From JAWLGW01 sp964569055 (GTDB lineage Bacteria > Planctomycetota > J058): a stretch of 8,512 nt of DNA. A program made the translations under genes and the position numbers. The notes below the pieces were generated by a model. It did no database searches. It worked only from the letters and a program-made list of their open reading frames with translations, and was not told where the DNA came from. The stretch spans positions 1 through 8,512 of the forward strand of contig CAZMSZ010000336.1 of assembly GCA_964569055.1 (NCBI GenBank), read 5' to 3'. Below, one piece after another: positions 1 through 6,530 of this stretch (within the stretch, counting starts at the first letter, position 1; every line of letters starts with the position of its first letter).

Positions 1-723
<723 letters not shown>

Positions 724-812
724 TTTGTCTGCCGCCCTTGCGCCGCCTCGGGATGGGGTCTGGTCGGGGGCGCCGCGCGCGCGAGGGACGCATCGCGGCG
801 AATCGGGCGGTC

Positions 813-840
813 AGCCTAGCACGCAAGGGGGCGGGGTCAA
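813..840 (-). promoter_or_regulatory. Probable sigma70-type promoter of secA
   Basis: Read on the minus strand, a TTGACC box (835-840) is followed after 16 nt by TAGGCT (813-818). TTGAC with TAGGCT is a common housekeeping promoter form in high-GC bacteria. It lies in the pyrD-secA gap, in the right orientation, and predicts a leader of roughly 80 nt before the secA GTG. This is inferred from sequence match only. Confidence 0.5.
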
Positions 841-871
841 TTGAGCCGCCGGAGCGTCCTCCGCGCGGCCC

Positions 872-1813
872 TCAGCCCGGCGGCCGGTAGCTGCCGATGA
901 ACGCCTCGAGCCGCGCGTGGCCGAGCTCCGCCAGGAGCGTGGCCAGCTCGTCGAGCAGGCGCGGCGCGGCGTAGGGGTCGCGGAAGGCCGCGGTCCCGAC
1001 CTGCACGGCCCGGCAGCCGGCGGCCAGGAACTCGAGCGCGTCCGAGGCGCAGGTGATCCCCCCGCAGCCGATCACGGCGACCTCGGTGGCCTCCACGCAG
1101 CGGCGGGCGTGGTGGAGCGCGATCGGGCGGATCGCCGGGCCCGACAGGCCGCCCGAGCCGCGCGCCAGCCGGGGGGTGCCGCGCCGCCAGTCGATCGCCA
1201 GGCCCAGCACCGTGTTCCCCATGACCAGCGCGTCGGCGCCGCCCGCCTCGGCGGCGCGGGCGATCGGCGCGATGTCGCCCACGTTGGGGCTCAGCTTGGC
1301 CCACAGCGGCAGGCGGGTCCGCTCGCGGCAGGCGCGCACCACCCGCTCGGTCGCCGCGGGGTCGCGCGCGAAGTCGAGCCCGTGGGACACGTTGGGGCAC
1401 GAGATGTTGAGCTCGACCGCGGCAACCCCCTCGGCCGCGCCGACCGCCTCGGTCAGGGCGGCGAAGTCCTCGGCGTCCTCGCCCGCCACGTTGGCCACGA
1501 TCGGCGCCCCGAGCGGACGCATGCGCGGGAGCAGGTCGGTCAGGAACCGCTCGATCCCGGGGTTCTGCAGGCCGATCGAGTTGAGCATGCCCGCGGGGGT
1601 CTCGGCCATGCGCGGGGCCGCGTTCCCCTCGCGCGGGGCGCGGGTGATCGTCTTGCCGACCAGGCCGCCCAGGCGGGCGGGCGGGAAGAACGGCGCCAGC
1701 TCGACCCCGTAGCCGCAGGTCCCGCTCGCCCCCAGCACCGGGTTCGCGAGGCGGAGCCCGCCGCCCACGTCGACCGACAGGTCGACCGCGGCCGGCGCGA
1801 GCGAATCGCTCAC
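872..1813 (-). CDS. pyrD: Dihydroorotate dehydrogenase, class 1B catalytic subunit
   Basis: This 313-residue FMN enzyme oxidises dihydroorotate to orotate in de novo pyrimidine synthesis, in the cytoplasm. Class 1 features are continuous along the protein: LGASGTCGYG (27-36), VGKTIT with Lys54, AETPAGMLNSIGLQNPG (70-86), ELNISCPNVSHG (134-145) with the catalytic-base Cys139, WAKLSPNVGDI with Lys173, GNTVLGLAID (199-208), GGLSGPAIRP (221-230), IGCGGI and QVGTAAFRDP (271-280). The SCPN cysteine and the GLQNPG/GGLSGPAI motifs match the PyrDB type, which normally uses NAD+ through the iron-sulfur/FAD partner PyrK. No pyrK is in this window. The GTG start (1811-1813) is supported by a GAGGAG ribosome site at 1819-1824, 5 nt upstream, and overlaps the lspA stop as GTGA, so translation is probably coupled to lspA. 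Confidence 0.95.
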   Translation of the reverse strand: MSDSLAPAAVDLSVDVGGGLRLANPVLGASGTCGYGVELAPFFPPARLGGLVGKTITRAPREGNAAPRMAETPAGMLNSIGLQNPGIERFLTDLLPRMRPLGAPIVANVAGEDAEDFAALTEAVGAAEGVAAVELNISCPNVSHGLDFARDPAATERVVRACRERTRLPLWAKLSPNVGDIAPIARAAEAGGADALVMGNTVLGLAIDWRRGTPRLARGSGGLSGPAIRPIALHHARRCVEATEVAVIGCGGITCASDALEFLAAGCRAVQVGTAAFRDPYAAPRLLDELATLLAELGHARLEAFIGSYRPPG

Positions 1814-2553
1814 GCGCGCTCCTCGGAGACCGCGGGCGCGACCCCGGCCGCCTCGACCGGCTCGCTCGGAGCCGCCTCGGCCTCGGGCGGGGCGGCCTCG
1901 ACCGCGGGCGGGGCCGGGTCGCCCGGCGTGGCGGGCGCCGCGGCCGGCGCCGCGTCCTCCTTCGAGAGCAGGAGCACCACCACCACCGCGCCGCAGGTGA
2001 TAAAGATGTCCGCTACGTTGAACGTGGGCCACACGTGGGTGCCGAACGTGCCCTTGAAGAAGTCGTACAACGCGCCGCTCGGCGGGGTGTGCACGTCGAG
2101 GAAGTCGCGCACGTGGCCGTGCACCACGCGGTCCCAGAAGTTCCCGATCACGCCCGAGAGCACCAGGCCCATCACCGCGGCCGTCCCGAGCACGCGCTGC
2201 CGCGCGACCTGCACGAAGTACGGCACCGCGACCAGCGCCGCCACGGTCACCACCATGAAGAAGGCGTGCTTGCGCTCGAACATGCCGAACGCGGCCCCGA
2301 GGTTCTTGGCGTGGGAGAACGAGAACCACGAGGTGATCGCGATCGTGTCGCGCGGCCCCGGCAGGTGCTCGAAGGCGTAGGCCTTGCTCGCGAGGTCGAG
2401 CACCACCCCGCAGGCGAGCGCCCAGCCGAACACCGCCCACCGCGCGCCGGAGCGCCGGAGGAGGGGGAGCTTGGCCCGCCAGGCGAACGGCAGCAGCGCC
2501 AGCGCGAGGAGGCCGAGCGTCGAGAGCACGATTACGGAGAGCATCGGGGTCAT
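1810..2553 (-). CDS. lspA: Lipoprotein signal peptidase (signal peptidase II), extended
   Basis: LspA is an inner-membrane aspartyl protease that cleaves the signal peptide from lipid-modified prolipoproteins. In this 247-residue protein the family motifs are present: DLASKAY (53-59), NLGAAFG (84-90), GNFWDR with catalytic Asp141, the VRDFLD segment (148-153), and WPTFNVAD with catalytic Asp182. Membrane segments are visible near 4-24, 41-57, 97-116, 121-138 and 182-197. Two parts are unusual for a family of about 160-170 residues: an extra hydrophobic segment before the usual first helix, and a C-terminal tail (about 200-247) rich in Ala, Pro and Glu that looks disordered. The ATG at 2551-2553 is preferred over an in-frame TTG at 2578-2580, which has no ribosome site; a second ATG at 2542-2544 is possible. 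The gene overlaps pyrD by 4 bp. Confidence 0.93.
   Translation of the reverse strand: MTPMLSVIVLSTLGLLALALLPFAWRAKLPLLRRSGARWAVFGWALACGVVLDLASKAYAFEHLPGPRDTIAITSWFSFSHAKNLGAAFGMFERKHAFFMVVTVAALVAVPYFVQVARQRVLGTAAVMGLVLSGVIGNFWDRVVHGHVRDFLDVHTPPSGALYDFFKGTFGTHVWPTFNVADIFITCGAVVVVLLLSKEDAAPAAAPATPGDPAPPAVEAAPPEAEAAPSEPVEAAGVAPAVSEERA
1819..1824 (-). promoter_or_regulatory. Ribosome binding site of pyrD inside lspA
   Basis: GAGGAG on the minus strand lies 5 nt before the pyrD GTG, within the last codons of lspA. It decides the pyrD start and supports coupled translation across the GTGA overlap. Confidence 0.7.
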
Positions 2554-2593
2554 CTGAAGCCATTCCGGCCGGGTCGGCAACCCAGGAGGACGC

Positions 2594-2655
2594 TCGGATT
2601 CTTCGGCTGGTTCGGTGTAGGAGCCAGGTGTTGGGGAGGGCGCCGAAGAATCCGA
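2594..2655. repeat. Inverted repeat within copy 1
   Basis: TCGGATTCTTCGGC (2594-2607) is the exact reverse complement of GCCGAAGAATCCGA (2642-2655), with a 34-nt spacer. It could form a stem in RNA or be a two-sided protein binding site. It has no U-tract, so it is not an evident intrinsic terminator. Confidence 0.8.
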
Positions 2656-2743
2656 AGAGGGGCGGGGCTCCGAATCGCAAGCCTCCTCGGGGCCATGGTT
2701 TAGTGCTGTCGCTTACACAGCGACGCCTTGCCAGGAGCCAGAT
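2594..2743. repeat. Intergenic direct repeat, copy 1
   Basis: This 150-bp copy matches the next copy (2753-2901) with about 14 differences, including one single-base indel, counted by eye; the period is 159 bp. It contains a perfect 14-nt inverted repeat at its left side and a short hairpin at 2708-2724 (6-bp stem GTCGCT/AGCGAC, loop TACAC). It is less GC-rich than the flanking genes and lies upstream of lspA, between divergent genes. No coding function is supported. It may be one member of a dispersed repeat family in this genome. Confidence 0.85.
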
Positions 2744-2752
2744 TCCTTTGGA

Positions 2753-2814
2753 TCGGATTCTTCGGCTGGTTCGGTGTGGGTGCCCGGTGTTGGAGAGGGC
2801 GCCGAAGAATCCGA
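2753..2814. repeat. Inverted repeat within copy 2
   Basis: TCGGATTCTTCGGC (2753-2766) pairs with GCCGAAGAATCCGA (2801-2814) with the same 34-nt spacer as in copy 1. Both arms are free of substitutions between copies although the surrounding unit has diverged by about 10%. Confidence 0.8.
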
Positions 2815-2901
2815 AGAGGGGCGCGGCTCCGACTCGGCCACCTCCTCGGGGCCATGGTTAGTGCTGTCGCTTGCACAGCCACGCCTTGCCAGGAGCCCGA
2901 T
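2753..2901. repeat. Intergenic direct repeat, copy 2
   Basis: This second copy of the 2594-2743 unit is 149 bp, separated from copy 1 by only 9 bp, so the two form a tandem pair. The inverted repeat is conserved exactly. The short hairpin is weakened here: the right arm at 2877-2882 reads AGCCAC rather than AGCGAC. A hexamer tract starts just after it. Confidence 0.85.
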
Positions 2902-2904
2902 GTC

Positions 2905-2946
2905 TACTTGGACTTGGACTCGGATTCCGATTCGGACTCGGACTCG
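2905..2946. repeat. Short hexanucleotide tandem tract (GACTCG-like)
   Basis: There are seven consecutive 6-nt units with consensus GACTCG: TACTTG, GACTTG, GACTCG, GATTCC, GATTCG, GACTCG, GACTCG. The tract sits between repeat copy 2 and the promoter region of the amidotransferase gene. Such tracts can vary in copy number by slippage. Read in one frame it would encode Ser-Asp repeats, but no gene is supported there. Confidence 0.7.
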
Positions 2947-2999
2947 GCTCGCGGATCTCTAATTTGGCCGCTCCCTCCGCGCCGCCCGCCGTTCCGACC

Positions 3000-3029
3000 T
3001 TGGCGGGGCGCGAGCCGCGCGGTTATCTT
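3000..3029 (+). promoter_or_regulatory. Probable promoter of the amidotransferase gene, leaderless type
   Basis: TTGGCG (3000-3005) and TATCTT (3024-3029) are spaced by 18 nt. Only 8 nt separate the -10 box from the ATG at 3038, so transcription would begin at or within about two bases of the start codon. No Shine-Dalgarno sequence precedes the ATG, which agrees with leaderless initiation. This is inference from motif position. Confidence 0.45.
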
Positions 3030-3037
3030 CCTGCGCC

Positions 3038-3766
3038 ATGAAGCTCTTGCTCCTGCAGGCGCGCAACCCGGGCGACGCGGCCGGGCCGCACGAGGTGCTC
3101 GCGTTCCGCGAGGTGCTCGAGGTGGGCGAGGACGCGATCCGGACCTGGGACCTGCTCTCGGGCCCGCCGCCGGCGGGGCTGATCGAGGAGATGGACTGCG
3201 TCCTGGTGGGCGGCTCGGGCGAGTACGGGGTCGGCGACGCGGGGGCGCACCCCTGGCTGGCGCAGTTCATAGACCTCATGGGCGAGCTCGCCGCGGGCGG
3301 GTTCCCGACCTTCGCGAGCTGCTTCGGGTTCCAGGCGCTGGTGCTCGCGGGCGGCGGCGAGGTCGTGACCGACAAGAACCGGGCCGAGGTCGGCACGTTC
3401 GAGCTGTTCGTGACGCCCGAGGGCGAGCAGGACGCGCTGTTCGGCGCGCTCGCCCCGCGGTTCCTCGCGCAGCTCGGGCACAAGGACCACGCCACCCGCC
3501 TCCCCGCCGGCATGGTCCACCTGGCCGGGTCGGCGCGCTCGCCCTATCAGGCGCTGCGGGTCGAGGGCCGGCCGATCTGGGCCACGCAGTTCCACCCCGA
3601 GCTGTCCATGACGCGCAACCGCGAGCGGTTCATGCGCTACCTCGAGGCCTACTCCGACCCCGACATGGTCGACTCGCCCGAGACCGTCCTCGCCAACTAC
3701 CGCGAGAGCCACGGCGCGACCGCGCTGCTACCCCGTTTCCTCGGCGAGGTCCTCGGGCGAAGCTGA
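3038..3766 (+). CDS. Class I glutamine amidotransferase-like protein (GMP synthase-type GATase domain)
   Basis: This 242-residue stand-alone GATase class I domain would hydrolyse glutamine, or a related gamma-glutamyl amide, through a Cys-His-Glu triad in the cytoplasm. The nucleophile is Cys95 in FASCFGFQAL (92-101). His186 and Glu188 are in QFHPEL. The oxyanion strand is at VLVGGSGEYG (55-64). There is no synthase domain attached, so this resembles the family of free GuaA-like GATases rather than GMP synthase itself, and the acceptor substrate cannot be named. Length is normal for the family. The start codon has no ribosome site but lies just behind a plausible promoter. The kinase gene begins 37 nt after its stop on the same strand, so the two are probably cotranscribed. 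Confidence 0.85.
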   Translation: MKLLLLQARNPGDAAGPHEVLAFREVLEVGEDAIRTWDLLSGPPPAGLIEEMDCVLVGGSGEYGVGDAGAHPWLAQFIDLMGELAAGGFPTFASCFGFQALVLAGGGEVVTDKNRAEVGTFELFVTPEGEQDALFGALAPRFLAQLGHKDHATRLPAGMVHLAGSARSPYQALRVEGRPIWATQFHPELSMTRNRERFMRYLEAYSDPDMVDSPETVLANYRESHGATALLPRFLGEVLGRS

Positions 3767-3803
3767 CCCTACGGGCGGGCGAGGCCCCCCGCGAGCGTGA
3801 CGC

Positions 3804-4777
3804 ATGGCCGAGCCGCGTGAGGGAGCCGACGACACCGCCGGTGGCGACTCGACCCGCACCGCGCGGCCCGAGCGGGGCGCCCAGCGCGCGCCGGCCCTCC
3901 CCCGCGGCGTCGGCGGCTACGAGCTGCTGCGCGAGCTGGGGCGCGGCGGCATGGGCGTGGTCTACGAGGCGCGCAGCGTCGCGCTCGACCGGCGCGTGGC
4001 GCTCAAGCTCCTCCCCCCGGGCGCGGGCGCCCACGAGCTCGAGCGGTTCCTGCGCGAGGGGCGCGCGCTGGCGCGGCTGCGCCACCCGGGCGTGGTGGGC
4101 GTGTACGAGCTGGGGAGCGAGGACGGGCGCGCGTTCCTCGCCATGGAGCTGGTCGAGGGCGAGAGCCTGGCGGCGCGCCTGGCCCGCGAGGGGCCGCTCC
4201 CCGCCCGCGAGGCGGCCGAGCTGTGCTGCCAGCTCGCCGACGCGCTCGAGGCCGCCCACGCGCAGCAGGTGCTGCACCGCGACCTCAAGCCGCACAACGT
4301 GCTGATCGAGGCGGCCAGCGGTCGCGCGCGGCTGACCGACTTCGGCCTCGCCAAGCTGGCGGGGGCGCGCACGCTGACCGCGGAGGGCTCGCTCCTCGGC
4401 TCGCCCGCCTACATGGCGCCCGAGCAGGCCCGCGGCGAGCTGGAGCGGGTCGGCCCCGCGACCGACGTCTACGGGCTGGGCGCGACGCTGTACCAGCTCC
4501 TCTCGGGGCGGGTCCCGTTCGCGGCGTCGGCGCTTCCGCAGCTCGTGCAGGCGATCCTGAACGCGCCGCCGCCGCCGTTCGACCTGTTCGCCGACGTGCC
4601 GCCCGCGCTCGAGGCGATCTGCCTGCGCTGCCTCGAGAAGGCCCCCGAGCGCCGCTACCCCTCGGCCGCCGCGCTCCGCGACGACCTGCGCCGGTTCCTG
4701 GCGGACGAGGTCGTGCACGCCTCGGTCGCGCGCAGCGCGGCCCCGACCGAGGGGCCCGCCCCCGCGGCGCGCCCGGG
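3804..4777 (+). CDS. Eukaryote-like serine/threonine protein kinase (PknB/Pkn type), cut by assembly gap
   Basis: The 324 readable residues hold a complete Hanks-type kinase domain after a ~37-residue charged N-terminus: glycine loop GRGGMGVVYEA (46-56), Lys68 in VALKLL, catalytic loop HRDLKPHN (158-165, Asp160), DFG (179-181), YMAPEQ (203-208), DVYGLG (221-226) and the C-lobe RYPSAAALRDDLRRFLAD (284-301). All residues needed for activity are present, so it should phosphorylate Ser/Thr on unknown partners. The reading frame is still open at the first N. Relatives often continue into a transmembrane helix and a sensor domain, which would fall in or beyond the gap. The ATG is chosen by the ORF and the 37-nt spacing from the upstream stop; its ribosome site is weak. 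It is likely in an operon with the amidotransferase. Confidence 0.93.
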
Positions 4778-4877
4778 NNNNNNNNNNNNNNNNNNNNNNN
4801 NNNNNNNNNNNNNNNNNNNNNNNNNNNNNNNNNNNNNNNNNNNNNNNNNNNNNNNNNNNNNNNNNNNNNNNNNNNNN
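4778..4877. other. Assembly gap (100 N)
   Basis: There are exactly 100 undetermined bases, the customary placeholder for a scaffold gap of unknown size. The true length and reading frame across it are not known, so the kinase before it and the coding region after it should not be joined without resequencing. Confidence 0.97.
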
Positions 4878-5381
4878 CCCCTGCCCGAGTGGCTCGCCTG
4901 GCGGCTCGAGCGCGCCCGCGCCGGTGAGGCTTCGCCGCTCGCGCGCACGTGGGCCGAGGCCCTGGCCGAGGCCGAGGCGCGCCGGCTCCCGCTGCTGTTG
5001 CTCACGCTCGACGAGTACCTCCCCGACTGGCCGCCGGGGCTGCGCGGCCCGCGCGGCCCGATCCTGCCCGCGGACGCGGCCGTGCTCGTGGTCGCCTGTC
5101 GCGCGACGCACGCCGGCGCGAGCTGCCCCCTGAGCGGCGGCCGCTGCGCCGATCACCAGGCCGCCTGCGCGGCCCTCGACGCGGCGGAGCGGCGCGACCT
5201 CGCGCCGCCGCCCGGGCGCCGCTCGCCCCCGACCGCGTTCCTGCTCGGGCCGGGCGGCGAGCTGCTCGAGACGGTGCCAGGCCGCGCGCTCGACGCGCGC
5301 ACGGTGGGCGAGGCGCTGGCGCGCGCGCAGACCCGCCTGGGGCCGGCGCGCACGCTGGACGAGGCGGCGGCCGGGCGCTGA
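4878..5381 (+). CDS. C-terminal part of an uncharacterised protein with a possible thioredoxin-like fold
   Basis: The 167 readable residues after the gap are in a clear coding frame with G/C-rich third positions, ending in TGA at 5379-5381. The pattern suggests a thioredoxin-like fold: WAEALAEAEARRLPLLLLTLD (25-45) as helix then strand, AAVLVVACRATH (67-78) as a strand, and SPPTAFLLGPGGELLETV (116-133) resembling the cis-proline/strand region, followed by a helix to about 154. There is no CXXC. Instead the segment 74-97 has four Cys and two His (Cys74, 83, 90, 97; His78, 93), a possible metal site. It may be the C-terminus of the kinase or a separate gene whose start lies in the gap. The fold call is tentative. 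Confidence 0.55.
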   Translation, partial: PLPEWLAWRLERARAGEASPLARTWAEALAEAEARRLPLLLLTLDEYLPDWPPGLRGPRGPILPADAAVLVVACRATHAGASCPLSGGRCADHQAACAALDAAERRDLAPPPGRRSPPTAFLLGPGGELLETVPGRALDARTVGEALARAQTRLGPARTLDEAAAGR

Positions 5382-5396
5382 GCCTCCTACGGCCGC
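5367..5396. terminator. Possible hairpin across the convergent gene ends
   Basis: GCGGCCG (5367-5373) and CGGCCGC (5390-5396) can pair as a 7-bp stem with a 16-nt loop that contains the two facing stop codons. It has no T-run on either side, so it would be at most a weak or Rho-assisted bidirectional stop. Confidence 0.25.
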
Positions 5397-6454
5397 GCCT
5401 CGAGGATCAGGTTGAACGGGGTCTCGGCCGCGCGGCGGAAGCGGGTGAAGCCCCCCTCGCGCACCACCTCTCCCAGGCGCCGCTCACCCGCCTGGGCGCC
5501 GAGCGCCAGGCCGACCTCCTGGCTCTTGGAGCAGGGCGTGCAGATCATGGTCGAGAACGCGTAGTAGACCCGCCCGATCGGGGTGAGGTTGTCGCGCAGG
5601 CGGTCGCCCGCGAACGGCTCGACGAGCATCCACGTGCCGTCGGGCTTCAGCGCCCGCCGCACGTGCTTCGCCGCGCCCACCGGGTCGCCCATGTCGTGCA
5701 GGCAGTCGAAGCAGGTCACGAGGTCGTAGCCCTGCCCGGCGAACGCCTTGGCGGTGGCCACCTCGAACCGCAGGTTGTCGAGCCCCGCCTCGCGCGCCAG
5801 CTCGCGCGCGCGCTCGATCGACGGCGCGTGCGCGTCGAACCCGACGAACTGCGAGGCCGGGAACGCCTCGGCCATGATCCGGGTCGAGACGCCGTGCCCG
5901 CAGCCCACGTCGGCCACCTGCGCCCCGCGCTCGAGCTTCTCGCGCACGCCGTCGAGGGCGGGCAGCCAGCTCTGCACCAGGTGCGCCTGATACGAGGTGC
6001 GGAAGAACAGCTCGGTCCCGCAGAACAGGCGGCGGTCGTGCTCGCCCCACGGCATGCCCTCGCCGGTGCGGAACGCGCGGGCGAGCCGCTCCTCGGCCGC
6101 GTAGACCGCCGAGGCCGCGTAGAACCCGCCCGGCATGTAGACCGGGCTGCTCGGGTCGGCGAACACCAGCGCCTGCTCGGGCGTGAGGCGGAACGTCTCG
6201 CGCTCGGGGTCGCAGGTCACGTAGCCCGAGGCCGCCTGCCCCGCCAGCCACTCGCGCGCGTAGCGCGGGTCGGTCCCCGTGCGCGCCGCGAGCTCCTCGG
6301 CCGTGAGCGGCCGCTCGGCCTCGGCCAGCGCCGCGTAGTACCCCAGGCGGTGCCCGAGGAGCACCAGCGCCCCGCTGGCGACCGCCCCGAGGTCTCCCAC
6401 CACCTTCATGACGAACTCGTGCAGCCGCGACTCGTCCAGCTCGACCACGCTCAT
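5387..6454 (-). CDS. Class I SAM-dependent methyltransferase with N-terminal winged-helix-like domain
   Basis: This is a 355-residue cytosolic enzyme. Residues 28-98 look like the winged-helix/dimerisation domain common to small-molecule O-methyltransferases and the Rv2258c-like group (GALVLLGHRLGYYAAL, then LTAEELAARTGTDPRYAREWL, then a strand-rich wing to FRLTPEQALVF). The Rossmann core follows: SAM motif I VADVGCGHG (180-188), the acidic residue ending the second strand in FVGFDAHAP (203-211), DLVTCFDCLHDMGDP (244-258) as motif IV, and LKPDGTWMLVEP (269-280). The substrate is not evident. The start at 6452-6454 is set by a strong GAGGAGGG site (6459-6466). The ATG 15 codons upstream has no such site. 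The gene faces the plus-strand coding region with 5 bp between stops, and follows the peptidase-like gene by 76 bp on the same strand. Confidence 0.88.
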   Translation of the reverse strand: MSVVELDESRLHEFVMKVVGDLGAVASGALVLLGHRLGYYAALAEAERPLTAEELAARTGTDPRYAREWLAGQAASGYVTCDPERETFRLTPEQALVFADPSSPVYMPGGFYAASAVYAAEERLARAFRTGEGMPWGEHDRRLFCGTELFFRTSYQAHLVQSWLPALDGVREKLERGAQVADVGCGHGVSTRIMAEAFPASQFVGFDAHAPSIERARELAREAGLDNLRFEVATAKAFAGQGYDLVTCFDCLHDMGDPVGAAKHVRRALKPDGTWMLVEPFAGDRLRDNLTPIGRVYYAFSTMICTPCSKSQEVGLALGAQAGERRLGEVVREGGFTRFRRAAETPFNLILEARP

Positions 6455-6458
6455 GGAA

Positions 6459-6466
6459 CCCTCCTC
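6459..6466 (-). promoter_or_regulatory. Ribosome binding site of the methyltransferase gene
   Basis: GAGGAGGG on the minus strand lies 4 nt from the ATG at 6454. It settles the start against the longer reading that begins at 6499. Confidence 0.8.
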
Positions 6467-6530
6467 TCGCGCCCTCCCGACCGGCGCGGCGCGGAGCATG
6501 GCGGCTGGCGGCGATGTTGGGGAGGGGGTC

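Noticed and set aside
850..863. Terminator after pyrD (CGGAG/CTCCG hairpin)
   Set aside because: A 5-bp stem with a 4-nt loop and no U-tract is too weak to call in such GC-rich DNA.
917..2380. Long plus-strand open frame opposite pyrD and lspA
   Set aside because: It is an antisense shadow typical of high-GC DNA. The minus strand carries unmistakable PyrD and LspA motifs, and this translation is low-complexity Arg/Ala/Gly.
2578..2580. TTG as the lspA start
   Set aside because: There is no ribosome site and it would add nine polar residues. The ATG at 2551-2553 is the simpler choice.
2594..2901. A short conserved peptide (GFFGWFGVGARCW...) readable in both repeat copies
   Set aside because: The first few differences are synonymous, but later ones change residues. 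Copy 1 stops at 2700-2702 while copy 2 does not, and no ribosome site or start is present. DNA-level repetition explains the similarity.
2594..2946. CRISPR array
   Set aside because: There are only two units of about 150 bp with almost no spacer, and the hexamers have no spacers at all.
2728..4305. Plus-strand open frame starting in the repeat with a Ser-Asp run
   Set aside because: It runs through the amidotransferase and kinase genes in the wrong frame and becomes Arg/Ala-rich. The Ser-Asp run is just the hexamer tract read in one frame.
6455..6499. Upstream ATG for the methyltransferase gene
   Set aside because: The strong GAGGAGGG site lies after it and points to the ATG at 6454.
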